NCBI GenBank assembly: GCA_022457065.1
Contig: JAJGBQ010000003.1
Span: 2,356,001-2,420,000 of the forward strand
DNA from: Curvularia sp. ZM96
Lineage: Eukaryota > Ascomycota > Dothideomycetes > Pleosporales > Pleosporaceae
Length of the DNA: 64,000 bases
Direction: 5' to 3'
Below, piece after piece: positions 33,351 through 44,767 of this stretch; positions within the stretch are counted from its first letter, which is position 1; the number at the start of each line of letters is the position of its first letter. The notes beneath the pieces are model-generated. The model was not told the DNA's origin, searched no databases, and worked only from the letters and a program-made list of their open reading frames with translations. The translations under genes were made by a program, and so were the position numbers.

Positions 33351-35685
33351 ACGTCAAGGATCAGTAAGCTGGGCAGATCAGTAAGCTGGGCACCCCACCC
33401 AACCTGACGCGACACTCGATACAACCACCACAATGCCGCGACAACAACGTCCTCAATCGACTTCTCGTGAAGGTAGAATAAGTCTTGCTATAGCATTCTA
33501 TCGTAATAATCCAAAACAATTAGTGCGCGCTCTTGTAAAAGCGTACGATATGCTATAATCTACACTCTATACTCGCGTCTATAGTACTCCACTAAGATTA
33601 GAGTAACAATTAATTAACTGTAAGCTATCGCCTATTAAAGAGCAGTCTCTTGTGCAGTAGATTCTAGACCTTAACTAGCGTGGTTTTCCGCCCTATATTA
33701 TCAACGTATGACGCATGGCAGACACTCTTCTTACTGCGCGTGGCTAGAATCCACCTCTATAGCCTATTAGCAAGAAATAGGTATCGCGCTTTATCTAGAG
33801 CTAGCTAGAGCTTTAGACAAAGTAGAGTAGAAGGTTGCATAGCCAGCGTGCCTCCTGCGAGAATTCTGTAGTAATTACAGCCTAGTTTAAGCTAGTAGAG
33901 GAGACGCGATAGACGTACGGCGTCTTTAACTAGAATATCTACAACTTTAATAAGACTAGATTCGCGATAGGCGTTACTATAACGTTAAAAGTCGTGACTA
34001 GCTCTAATAGAGTTGGCAGAGCAATCGTTATACAGCTAGATAATCGCGAGTAGATGACAGCGATCGAGTGTATTAACGCGTTAGGCTAGTCTCTACCACT
34101 CTTTATAATTCTCTCTAGCAAGGTCTACTAGAGTAGCTAGTATTATAGCCTCCTATTAGACTAGACTATTAGCGTCTTAGACAACGGCTAGACGACGGAC
34201 GAGCTAGGTGTAGAGTAGGTAAAGCATTTTAACTAGTATACAGCTGCTCGTATAGCTAGAGTCTATCGCCTTCTTATTTTAGACGGCCACAGTAGCCACG
34301 CTACACTAGAGTTCGACTAATACTGTATAGAGAACAAGATTATCACTCTCTATATGCCGCCTCACACGTCGCACCTCCTCCAGCCTCTAGATATAAGCTA
34401 CTACTCCCCTCTTAAGCGCGCGTATAGACGCGAGGTTAAGAAGCTCGCTGTTACAAGTAACAACGAAGGATCTCTCCTGGACGATGGCCGCAGGTTGGAG
34501 ACCATTGGGCGCCACGTCAAAAGGTAATGATCACCGCGGGGCGGCGGTCACGTGATTAACATCACGCCAAGATTGCCATCAGGCGCTAGCGCAAGATGGT
34601 AGGGCATATGTGATGGCAACCGTCAGGGACATCAGGCCAAGACTCAGGATGAGAGTAATGGCAGTGATGGCAGGCAGACGGCAATGGATATAAGAATAGG
34701 CTGGATTTCATTATTACATTCGTTGTGGTCAACTCTCATAAGTTCTTCTCTTACACAGATTGATACTTAGTTATTCTATCGTTATAGAATTAATTATTAC
34801 TTTTACTATCGGTTAAACTCCTGTAACTTCTCTCCACTACGAATCGCCAGAAACAATCGCACGGAATACTTTATACGAGTCTCGCCCTAACCCGGACCGA
34901 GACTAGGTGAGTATAGCGAACCCCCGTGTAACACTCGCCTACTATAGCGTCTACTATATTAACAAAACAGACTTTCTTACAGCCTATACACAGATCTGGC
35001 CGACTGTATTTACGCAGCAGAATATCTAGGCAGGCTTTTAGGCGATAGGCCTTATCCCTCTTTATCTAGACCGCGTTCTATCGTCGCTAACTATCGCCTA
35101 GACGCCGTCTCTACCACAGACAACTATAGATAATAACGTTATAGCGCAGGCAGCAGCGCAGACAGAAACACCATATACAGTAGTAGAGCTTCAGCAGCAG
35201 GTACGCTATCTCCAAGAGCGACTGCGCCGATAGCTAGAGAGTCTAATAAGCGTTACGATACGCTAGCTTACTAAAAGCGCTTAGCTTACGATATAATTAG
35301 CGACGATACTCGCAGAGGAGAATAAGAAGCTACGTGTAGAAGTTTAGCGTCAACAACAAAAGCAGAGTCAGCAGCGTTAATATATTACTTCTAGTAGAGT
35401 GCTCTAGGTCTCGCAGGCTTAGTAGCTTGCTACAGAGGCAGAAAGGGTGGTCGTAGAGGGTGGGCAGAGTGAGGGCAGTCAGCGACGTCAGCGCGCGCCG
35501 CTAACATGTACGAAGTGCCATATTCAAGGACATACTCGCACGTCATGTAGAGCTAGATAACAAATAATATCTCTTAATTTTATCTCGTTTTATTGTGTTA
35601 TTGTGGCTCAATTGCGCAGAGCGTCAGGTCAAGTTTGGTGGGGTGCCCAGCTTACTAATCTGCCCAGCTTACTGATCCTTGACGT
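33351..35685 (+). mobile_element. Pogo-like DNA transposon copy A, RIP-mutated, carrying a solo LTR
   Basis: TIRs begin ACGTCAAGGATCAGTAAGCT at 33351 and end with its complement at 35685, each holding GATCAGTAAGCTGGGCA twice. It is flanked by TA (33349-33350 and 35686-35687). The transposase starts at 33433 with ATGCCGCGACAACAACG, as in copy B, but is riddled with TAG/TAA stops throughout. An internal 485-bp solo LTR plus 5-bp duplication accounts for its extra length: 2335 minus 490 gives 1845 bp, matching copy B at 1846. Confidence 0.85.
34449..34933. repeat. Solo LTR inside copy A with 5-bp target duplication
   Basis: The 485-bp insert begins TGTTACAAG and ends GTGTAACA (6-bp terminal inversion TGTTAC/GTAACA), flanked by CTCGC at 34444-34448 and 34934-34938. 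It contains a TATA-like GATATAAGAAT near 34687. Base composition is much less AT-biased than the surrounding RIP-damaged transposon. It is unlike the other LTR family in this window. Confidence 0.85.
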
Positions 35686-35687
35686 TA

Positions 35688-37533
35688 ACGTGTTCTATCA
35701 GTAAGCTGCGCACATCAGTAAGCTGCGCACCCCACCAAACTTGACCTGACGCTCTACACAACCACCACCATGCCGCGACAACAACGCTCTATACAGACTT
35801 CTCGTGAAGGTAGACTTTGTCTTGCTATAGCTTCCTATCGTAATAATTCAAAACAATCAGTGCGCGCACTTGCAGCAGCGTACGACGTGCCAGAATCTAC
35901 TCTTCGAACGCGCCTCCGCGGTGTCCAGCCACGATCAGAGACAGCATCTACTAGGCGTAGGCTATCGCCTATTGAAGAGCAGTCACTCGTAGAGTGGATC
36001 CTAGACCTTAATCGACGAGGATTTCCGCCCTATATCATTGACGTACGACGCATGGCAGACACTCTTCTTGCAGCGCGTGGGCAAAATCCACCTCCACTAC
36101 CTGTAGGCAAATGCTGGGTATCGCGCTTCATCCAAGGCCAGCTAGAGCTTCAGACGAGGTAGAGTAGAAGATTTAATAGCCAGCGCGCCTCATACGAAGA
36201 TCCTGCTATAATCGCAGCCTAGTTTAAGCTAGTAGAGGAGACGCGACAGACGTACGGCGTTCTTAACCAGGATATCTACAACTTTAACGAGACTAGGTTC
36301 GCGATAGGCGTTACTACAACGTTAAAAGTCGTAACTAGCTCTAATAGAGTTAGCAGAGTAGTCGTCGTACAGCTAGACAATCGCGAGTGGGTAACAGCGA
36401 TTAAATGCATTAACGCGTCAGGCTGGTCTCTACCACCCTTCGTAATTCTGTCTAGTAAGGTCCACTAGAGCAGCTAGTATCGCAACCTCCTACTAGACTA
36501 GACTGTCGGCGTCTTAGACAACAGCTAGACGACTAATTAGCTTGGCGTAGAGTAGGTAAAGCACTTTAACTAGTATATAGCAGCTCGTACAGCAGGAGTC
36601 TATCGCCTTCTTATTCTAGACGGCTATAGCAGCCACGCTACACCAGAGTTTGACTAGTACTGCGCCAAGAACAAGATTATTACTCTCTGTATGCCGCCTT
36701 ATACGTCGCACCTCCTCTAGCCTCTAGACGTGAGCTGCTACTCCCCTCTCAAGCGCGCGTATGGACGTGAGGTGGAGAAGCTCGCCCGCCAAGGCGTCTA
36801 CCACGTTGACAAGATAGACTTTCTTACAGTCTATGCGTAGATCCGGCTAATAGTTTTTACGCAGTAGAATATTTAGGCAGGCTTTTAGGCAACAGGCCTT
36901 GTTCCTTCTTATCTAGATCGCGTCTTATCGTCGCTAACTATCGTCTATACACTATCTCCACCACAGACAGCTATAGATAATAGTATTATAGAACAGGCAG
37001 CAGTACAGACAGAAACACCACATATAGTAGCAGAGCTTCAGCAGCAGGTACGCTATCTCTAAGAGCGGCTACGCTGGCAGCCAGAGAGTCTAACAAGCGT
37101 TGCGATACGCCAGCTTGCTAAGAGCGCTTAGCTTGCAATGTAATTAGCAACGATACTTACAGAGGAGAATAAGAAGCTACGTGAAGAAAATTAGCGTTAG
37201 CGATAAAAAAAACGATTAGTAGCGTTAATATATTACTACTAGTGGAGTACTCTAGGTACAGCAGGCTCAGCAGCTTGCTATAGAGGCAGAAAGGGTGGTC
37301 ATGGAGGCTAGCCAGAGTCAGGCTGGTGAGCGACGTCGACGCGCGCCACTAACGTGCACAAAGTGCTATATTAAAGGACATACTTAGACATTATGTAGAA
37401 ATAGATAATTAATAATATTACTTAGTTATATCTTATTTTATTGCGTTGTTGTGGCTTAATTGCGCAAAACGTCAGGTCAAGTTTGGTGGGGTGCGCAGCT
37501 TACTGATGTGCGCAGCTTACTGATAGAACACGT
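35688..37533 (+). mobile_element. Pogo-like DNA transposon copy B, least damaged
   Basis: 1846 bp with TIRs starting ACGTGTTCTATCAGTAAGCT and ending with the complement at 37533, each with ATCAGTAAGCTGCGCAC twice, then CCCCACCAAACTTGACCTGACG. Right flank TA at 37534-37535; left flank TA (35686-35687) is shared with copy A. It holds one transposase gene reading rightward, with an intact N-terminal 130 codons and RIP-type stops afterwards. Confidence 0.88.
35770..37404 (+). pseudogene. Pogo/Fot-like transposase of copy B (broken)
   Basis: Starts MPRQQRSIQTSREGRL. Codons 1-130 (35770-36159) are open: a psq-type helix-turn-helix (SVRALAAAYDVPESTLRTRL) and CENP-B-type HTH (EEQSLVEWILDLNRRGFPPY). 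After the TAG at 36160 the same frame continues with stops through the catalytic core: NFNETRFAIG (first Asp read as Asn), LLILDGYSSH (second Asp), then PLDVSCYSPLKRAYG (third Asp), giving a DDD triad. A coiled C-terminal tail (VAELQQQVRYL) follows. Stops are TAG or TAA where Gln or Trp is expected, as RIP makes. Confidence 0.85.
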
Positions 37534-37535
37534 TA

Positions 37536-38452
37536 ATATGGCACTTTTATTACTGGGATCACTGAGTGTCTACGAACGAGCAACGCAGTCTTAGACTTCA
37601 GTTTCATAACGCGGCCATACTCTCATGCAGCTCAGTCACTATAGATGACTGCATGACGTGGTCAACGCAGTGAGAACATTGATTGCTGCAGTACAACTGC
37701 TGGCTGAGGGACCATCGGTCGAGGCCTGCACAATTGAACCAAATGTATCTGCCCCACCTGCTTCAAATGATCTCCTAGCCCTATCCTTGTCTATCCAAAC
37801 AGACGATGGCCGCAGCCTTTGTCAAAGCTCTGAACGGCTTGACCATAACATCGGAATCGCTCTAGCATTTGCCGAGTTGTACTCTTCAGCATTCCCCATT
37901 TTCGCGTTCGGGTCAGAACTTTCCAAATCCGATCTTCAGCAAGCGGTCAAAGTGATCAACAAACAGGCTCGAGCACAGCTCTGCTTCGAGGACTCGGAGT
38001 TGGCAGAGACGGGCTATGCCGCAGGTGTTGCCGAGCCCTGTTAGCTTCATGAGATAAGTGCACCGGATGTAGCACATTGGTACCATAAGGCGTTCAACAA
38101 AGTCGGCTCTCACAAGGTCAACAACCCGCAGTGGTGCCCACTTAGGTAGCTCGGCATTATTACTTGTTATTGGAGAAATATGGGAGCTGTGTTAGTGTTT
38201 TATGATGCTCGTCATAAGCACCCTAAGGATGAGCCGGTTACCGTGAAGGTATTCGCGGTAGACTGTGAGAAGATTGGGCTAGCTGTCATTAGCCTACGTC
38301 AAGGCGATGATACTTATGAGAACGTAAAAGGACACAGCGCAATAGTGTGAAGCAAACAGAAGGTGAGTCCGTAAAATCAGCTGCTAGGACTAGAATATAG
38401 CATGACGGTTTTTGAAAAAGCTAGGAAAACTCGAGAAAAGGGCTAGTTGCTA
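37536..38452. other. Spacer between copies B and C with an unassigned open frame
   Basis: Holds a 128-codon frame at 37658-38044 (+) reading GIALAFAELYSSAFPIFAFG and SDLQQAVKVINKQARAQL, which looks protein-like but matches nothing I know. The base composition is normal, unlike the flanking transposons, so this is host or captured DNA. Possible exon of a disrupted gene. Confidence 0.35.
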
Positions 38453-38454
38453 TA

Positions 38455-40750
38455 ACGTGTTGGATCAGTAAGTGGGCCGGATCAGTTAGTGGGCCACCCC
38501 ACCAAACTTGACCTGACGTTCTGTGCAATTGAGCCACAATAACGCAATAAAACAAGATAAAATTAAGAGAAATTATTAATTATCTAGCTCTACACGAAGT
38601 GCGAGTATGTTCTTAGATATGGCACTTCGTACACGTTAGCGGCGCGCGCGGACGTCGCTAACTGCCCTCACTCTGCCCACCCTCTACGACCACCCTTTCT
38701 ACCTCTGCAGTAAGCTGCTGAGCCTGCAAGACCTAGAGTACTCTACTAGAAGCAATATATTAACGCTGCTAATCCTGCTTCTGTCGCTGGCGCTAATTTT
38801 CTTCACGTAGCCTCTTATTCTCCTCTGCGAGTATCGTCGCTAATTACATCGCAAGCTAAGCGCTTTTAGCAAGCTGGCGTATCGCGATACTTGTTAGACT
38901 CTCTAGCTGCCAGCGTAGTCTCTCTTAGAGATAGCGTACTTGCTGCTGAAGCTCTACTACTATATGTAGTGTTTCTGTCTATACTGCTGCCTGCGCTACT
39001 GCCTGCGCTGTAATATTGTTGTTAATAGCTGTCTGTAGTGGAGACGGCGTCTAGACGATAGTTAGCGACGATAGAACGCGATCTAGATAAAGAGGGACAA
39101 GCCTAGTTGCCTAAAAGCCTGCTTAGATATTCTGCTACGTAAATATAGTTGGCTAGATCCGTGTATAGGCTGTAAGAAAGTCTATTTTATTAATATAGTA
39201 GACGCTATGGCGGGCGAGCTTCTTAACCTCGCGTCCATACGCGCGCTTAAGAGGGGAGTAGTAGCTTATATCTAGAGGCTGGAGGAGGTGCGACGTGTGA
39301 GGCGGTATATAGAGAGTAATAATCTTGTTCTCTGTACAGAACTAGTCGAACTCGGGCGTGGCGTGGCTGCTATGGCCGTCTAGAATAAGAAGGCGATAGA
39401 CTCTAGCCGTACGAGCTACTATATACTAATTAAAATACTTCACCTACTCTACGCTAAGCTGATTATTCGTCTAGCTATTATCTAAGATACTAATAGTCTA
39501 GTCTAGTAGGAGGTTGCGATACTAGTTGCTCTAGTGGACTTTACTAGATAGAATTACGAAGGGTGGAAGAGACCAGCTAGACGCGCTAATACACTCGATT
39601 ACTATCACCTACTCGCGATTACCTAGCTATACTACGACTACCTTGCTAACTCTATTAGCGCTAGTTACAACTTTTAACGTAGTAGCGACGCCTATCGCGA
39701 ACCTAGTCTCGTCAAAGTTATAGATATCTGTTAAGAGTGGATCTTGAGTGGAAGTAATATAAGACTTCTGGTGTCAAGACTCTGAGGTTGGTTTTCGCGG
39801 ATGAAGCAACAGGGTGATATGAACAGTGTCTCTGCAAGTAACTATTGTATTGTAGATACTTGTACTCGTAACTTAAGTTAAACACATCGAGCCATAAGGG
39901 CTCAATGCCTATTCCTATATACTTGTGTGATGTTCTATCGTTCTATGTTGTTTCGCTATGTTCCGCGCGTGGTACTTTATGGAACTTCGTGATACATGTG
40001 GAACACACGTGACTTGTTCCATGGTGGCGTTCCGCCAAGCCTTGTGGAACACACGTCATTGGCTTATATAGGCTGGCCTGAATGAGGGTCGCAAGAGAGG
40101 GACACGGTGATTCCTCTTTCCTTAACTTCTGCTCTTGCCCTCGTCTCTTCAGGTTCGTAACAATATCCTAGTCAAGAACGCCGTACGTCTAACGCGTCTC
40201 CTCTACTAGCTTAAACCACGCTGCGATTATAGCAGGATCTTCGTAGGAGGCGCGCTGGCTATTAAATCTTCTAGTCTACTTTGTCTAAAGTTCAGGCTGG
40301 CTCTAGATAAAGCGCGATACCTACTTCTTGCCTGTAGGTAGTAGAGGTGGATCTTGGCCACGCGCGGCGAGTAACGCGTCTGCCATTCGTCGTACGTTAA
40401 TAATATAGGGTGGAAAACCACGTCGGTTAAGCTCTAGAATCTACTATATAAGAGACTGCTCCTTAATAGGCGATAGCTTGCGGTTGACAGAGGCTGTCTT
40501 TAATCGCGCCTAGATACCATAAAGACGTCGTTAGAGCGTCGACTTTAGCACGTCGTACGCTGCTGCGAGTGCGCGCACAGATTGTTTTGGATTATTGCGA
40601 TAAGATACTATAGCGAGACTTATTCTACCTTCACAAGAAGTCTGTATAGGGCGTTATTGTCGCGGCATTATAATGGTTGTGTAGAGCGTTGAGTCAAGTT
40701 TGGTGGGGTGGCCCACTAACTGATCTGGCCCACTTACTGATCCAACACGT
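38455..40750 (-). mobile_element. Pogo-like DNA transposon copy C, inverted, carrying a solo LTR
   Basis: TIRs begin ACGTGTTGGATCAGTAAGTG at 38455 and end with the complement at 40750, with GGATCAGTAAGTGGGCC and GGATCAGTTAGTGGGCC in tandem. TA flanks at 38453-38454 and 40751-40752. The transposase reads leftward from about 40668 and has many stops. Removing the 433-bp LTR and its 5-bp duplication leaves 1858 bp, close to copies A and B. Confidence 0.85.
39729..40161 (-). repeat. Solo LTR inside copy C with 5-bp target duplication
   Basis: 433 bp, TGTTAAGAGTGG...GGTTCGTAACA, flanked by ATATC at 39724-39728 and 40162-40166. It belongs to the same family as the LTR at 31447-31872 but keeps the G and C bases that copy has lost. 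Strand is set from the gag orientation of that relic. Confidence 0.85.
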
Positions 40751-40752
40751 TA

Positions 40753-41325
40753 TATTGAGAAAGCTTGGATTCCGTGCTCAAGCCAAGACCAGCGAGCCCA
40801 CTTGGACTCCGCGGTGTCATCTATCATTCTCAACCTAACTGCAATCTTTTCTGGTTGTCAAGTATGCAACAGCAGTGGCAATTTCAGAAGCTGAAAAACT
40901 ACAAGTCAATCAAGGTAAAAGGGGGCTATTCGATCAGAGTCAAGGAGGGTTTTTGCTGTTGCCTACTACCATCCCCATTTTGCCAGGTTACCAAGCGCAG
41001 ACGCAGCCTGTGGACCCTTTGGTTGCTAAACCGATGCTAAGGTGTTGTTGCTAGCAACTAGTCAATGGCTAGTAATTCTTTAATGGCACTTGAGTGCAAT
41101 CCTCGTTGAAGGCTTCTACAAACCTAATCTTGAATTACTCTACCGAGACTTTAACTCCAGTAAATCACCCAACCGCCGTTGAACACCTCATTAAGAAAAT
41201 TAAAGGCAAGAAGGTTACAGCGGTAGGCATGTAAACGCGAGTCTAAACTGGAAAATGATATGTTTTCGTTGCGACTTCCGATACTATCACGAGTGTATCT
41301 GATATGTTCCAACAAATGGTACATA
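40753..41325. other. Intergenic, no supported gene
   Basis: A 91-codon frame at 40765-41040 begins at the transposon edge and has no domain. Nothing else seen. Confidence 0.35.
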
Positions 41326-42830
41326 TCAGTAGCTAAACTCTCTAGCCGTGTCTGCTTCGCCTAGATTTGATCTCTGCATCTTCTTGTTGCGCCATTGGTA
41401 GTAAAAGCGCAAGCCAACACAGCCAACAGTAACCATGATTAGCATTGCAAAATTAGTCCAGTGCCCTGTCGGGTAACCTTGCTCCTTTTCGTCTGCTTTG
41501 TAAATCCATACGCCTACAATTTGACCAGGTGCTCCAAAAGAAACATTAAGCGCAATGGCAAGTCCTGCTGCGGCGGTACTATGCATGTTACTGCTCAACC
41601 AGCCCAGGAGCGGTGGGATGCATGAGAATGCACCAGTAGCCGCAACAATCAAACAACCATACCGCGCATGGAAAGCGTGAGCGGGAAGAACTGCTGACGC
41701 AAGAAATCCGATGGCACCGATGGTGGACAGGACAGCAGCATGCAATGCGCGAGCGTTGAAATAGTCCGATGACCAGGCAGTGATGAGGGAGACTACATAT
41801 GCGACAGCATACGGAGGAACAGTCATAAGCTGAGCTTGGAGGTTCTCGTAACCCAGGCCGGCAGTGATGGTCGGAGTAAAGAGCGATAGCGAGCTGAAAG
41901 GTGCGGAAATACCAAAATAGATGATGTAGTGCACCCAGAGACGACCATCAAGGACGGTTTCCTTTGCCGTTTTCCAGGTGAGCGAAGGCGCATTGCCTTT
42001 TGATCCCTCATTCTCCAAGCGTGCGACCGCCAATTCGCGCTCAGATGTCGACAACCAGGATGCTTCCTCGGGGTAATCTGGCAAATACAGCCACACTGCA
42101 ATCGACGAGACGCACGACGGAATCCCCTCAAGGATGAATAGCCATCTGAAGGCAGACAGTCCCTGAACTCCTTTCATGTGCCCTACGCCATAAGCAATCG
42201 CACCTCCAAATGCGCCCGCCAAAGTCGCACTTGCCAAAATGATGGCAACACGTAAACTCCTTTCACGTGCACGATACCAGAACGTAAGGTAGTACACCAG
42301 GCCAGGGAAAAGACCAGCCTCGAACATGCCGAGCAGAAACCTGACTGCGGTGACGGTCGCGTAGTTTTTGGCACCACCGAGTCCAATCGTGCATGCGCCC
42401 CATCCGAACATGAGAAAAGCGATCCATCGGCTCGGCTTCAATTTCTTGAGAAAATAATTGCTGGGCACTTCGAAGACGGCGTAAGCAACCAAGAAAACCA
42501 TGAGAGCAATCGTGAATTGATAGTTGGTCATGTGAGTCTCTTGCAGAAGGGAGTGTCCCTCGTTGGCGTTGAGGGTTTTGGCATTGCCGATGTTGGACCG
42601 GTCGAGAAAACACAGGAGGTAGATGGTGGCGGACAGAGGGATTATGCGCATATCTTGTTTCAAGATCAAAGCACGAACGGCAGGAGTGTTGGTTTCCTCG
42701 ATGGCGTCGATGTCTTGGGTATCCTGTTATTCGTGTTAGATATGTAGCGGCGGTAAAATCTCATGCTGAAGCTTACCGCGTGTTTGCCCAGTCCCTCACC
42801 ATGTTTTTCGAGTTCGTGTTGAGAAGCCAT
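41326..42830 (-). CDS. MFS transporter, anion:cation symporter (allantoate permease-like)
   Basis: Plasma-membrane uptake of a small organic anion or vitamin-like solute; substrate not predictable. Exon 1 42830-42777 (MASQHELEKHGEGLGKHA), a 53-bp intron (GTAAGC...ACAG), exon 2 42723-41326; 483 residues, the family's usual length. About 12 hydrophobic segments are visible. The first membrane segment carries LLCFLDRSNIGNAK, the hallmark of the Dal5/Tna1 ACS family; other signatures are EVPSNYFLKK, LLGMFEAGLFPGLVYYLTFW and the cytosolic loop between segments 6 and 7. No premature stops or missing segments. It is the first ordinary gene right of the transposon nest. Confidence 0.92.
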
Positions 42831-44337
42831 CTTGTTGTGGCACAGTGCAAACAGCAGATATGAGTGCAAACAGCAGATGTAGGTGCAAGCAACAAAATAA
42901 CAAATCAAAACTACAGCGGATACTTAAGCACCACCAAGCAAATGCTTGGTTCGCTTAAAAGTATCCGTGTTGGAATGTGCTGATTTGTTCACCGCTGTGG
43001 ATTGACGCGCCATAGAGTGGACATGCACACGCTAAGCCGCTGATTGAGTTAGGCTGGCGGCAAAGGCATGCTGTAGCTAGTCAACCCCCGCATACTCCTA
43101 GTTGCAGCTTCCATGAGCTGTTTGCCGCTTCTCCACATTGTCTGACACGCTACATGTGATTGGGAAGAGACGGGTGTTTTTCAAGTCCCGAAAGATCAAG
43201 TGCTCCGGCGGGTAAATCAGAATCGCGGGGCGACGACTGAAAGCTGGTTGCTCTGCCCAGATAAGAACCTCAAGTTTTTTCTTTATCGCTTCGAAGCCTG
43301 GATGTTGGTATACATAAAACGAATGATGCCCAATGGCCTCGTCTCGGTATCTGTTCGAACAGCGCCCAGTGTGTGACCGCTTTTGGCTGGTCTTTAGATA
43401 TCGGTCTTGTTCGAACGCTGCCCTACATGGTACTGAAGCATGCTATCTGTTGGTTTCTAGTTAGTTCCAGCTTCCATCTCAGGTACAAACAGATAGTTAT
43501 TTGTTTCTTTGTACGTGCACCTATATCAAATGCACTCATCTCATGTAGAGTAGAATCATCTCATCTCGTGCATTCTTTCCTGATTCTCGGTCGCTGCAAA
43601 CTTCCAAAGTATTTCACCTCAATGTCTGCCCTCCTTATAAAACGACTGCAGGGATGTAATGACGCATATGCGATCCATTCAGATAGAGAGTAACTAGCAG
43701 CATAAACGAATTTGATTGCACGGAATCCAATATTAGAGCCAGCTGTGATGCCATGTTGCTTAACTGTCTGTCCATGCAATCTGCTCAATACGATGTTCTA
43801 GGTATTCGGTGCGTCCAGGTTTTGCGGAACTGAAGTAGCGATAACGTCTTAGGCTTTTCTTCTCGTGACGGAAACATCAAGCATCCTAGTGATCCGTGAA
43901 CTCGTTGAAATGATAGAAATGGTGAATAGCATTCGACTGGGCATTGTCAAATCTCGGAGTACAATCGTCGGATGATATATAGTATAGGTGGAATTGTTGG
44001 GCTGGCTATGACAACTATAAACACTACTAGAAGTAGGGTTGTAAGTGCTAAGAATATGGTGAACAATAAATAACTGTGACAGCTACAGTTACTTGTAAAG
44101 AAGGTTGCCATTTGCCGGTTTTACCAGTTGTGCGGCAGACACGCCGCCCCCCTTCGCCTTCCTAATGCACACCTCTCCGCGCAAGCCCTAGTATCCCAAT
44201 CCTCCACGTCCACAAGCGACGGGAGAGTGTAGATAAACTCCACGCTGGCACCAAACTTCGAGTGTCTCCACACCCGATGCAACAGAAACGGTGGTGTGGA
44301 GAAAAGAAAGCCGGAATGGTACAGTGACCAGATGGGA
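42831..44337. other. Intergenic, no supported gene
   Basis: About 1.5 kb. The first few hundred bases are the promoter side of the transporter gene. A short imperfect repeat, CAGCAGATATGAGTGCAAAC followed by CAGCAGATGTAGGTGCAAGC, lies at 42850-42890. A 106-codon frame at 43373-43693 and its antisense partner lack support. Confidence 0.4.
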
Positions 44338-44767
44338 CTAATCCCGCATATTGCCCATGGAATGTTGTTTCATGTTCTCAAAAGCAGGATTCTTCTCTTG
44401 AAATGGTTGGTCCTTCTTTGTTTCTATATCAGCCATCGACCACGCTTTGTGTGGATTTCTTGCTGCTGATTTTTTTTTTAATAGTGGCGTCCTCAGCTTG
44501 CTTGTTAAACTGGTAGTAGAATCGCTGATATAGTATGCCATTCTTCTTCACTCTCTCTCCATGATCAAGGCGGCATCCGAATTTAGCGTCCTTCTTTTTA
44601 GTTCTTGGTGGTATGGCTCGATGGCCAGGCTCTCCTTGGCCTGGCAAAAGTTTGTCTAGTGCTTCGTCGAGCTCCACACGTACTGCAGGAGGTCCTCGAG
44701 AGGTGTGGAGATTTGCGAGCCATTTTACTGCTGGAAGTTTGTGGGTGTCAGGGGCGTTGCTAGGCAA
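44338..44767 (-). pseudogene. Small unknown protein split by a frameshift at a 10-nt homopolymer
   Basis: Frame 1 (44767-44429) reads VKWLANLHTSRGPPAVRVEL and RLDHGERVKKNGILYQRFYY up to a run of ten A (T on the plus strand, near 44470-44479). After the run, frame 1 ends soon, while another frame continues SAARNPHKAWSMADIETKKD and ends at 44338. Joined, they would give about 143 residues. The break may be a sequencing or assembly indel, a true mutation, or a slippage site. No family recognised. Confidence 0.4.

Noticed and set aside
14000..41000. Starship-type giant mobile element
   Set aside because: No tyrosine recombinase (DUF3435) captain gene and no element-scale boundaries were seen; the region is explained by nested small transposons.
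12457..42830. Secondary-metabolite cluster (SDR, transporter, transcription factors)
   Set aside because: The SDR, MFS and Zn2Cys6 genes are 10-30 kb apart and separated by transposons; no polyketide synthase, NRPS, terpene synthase or P450 is present.
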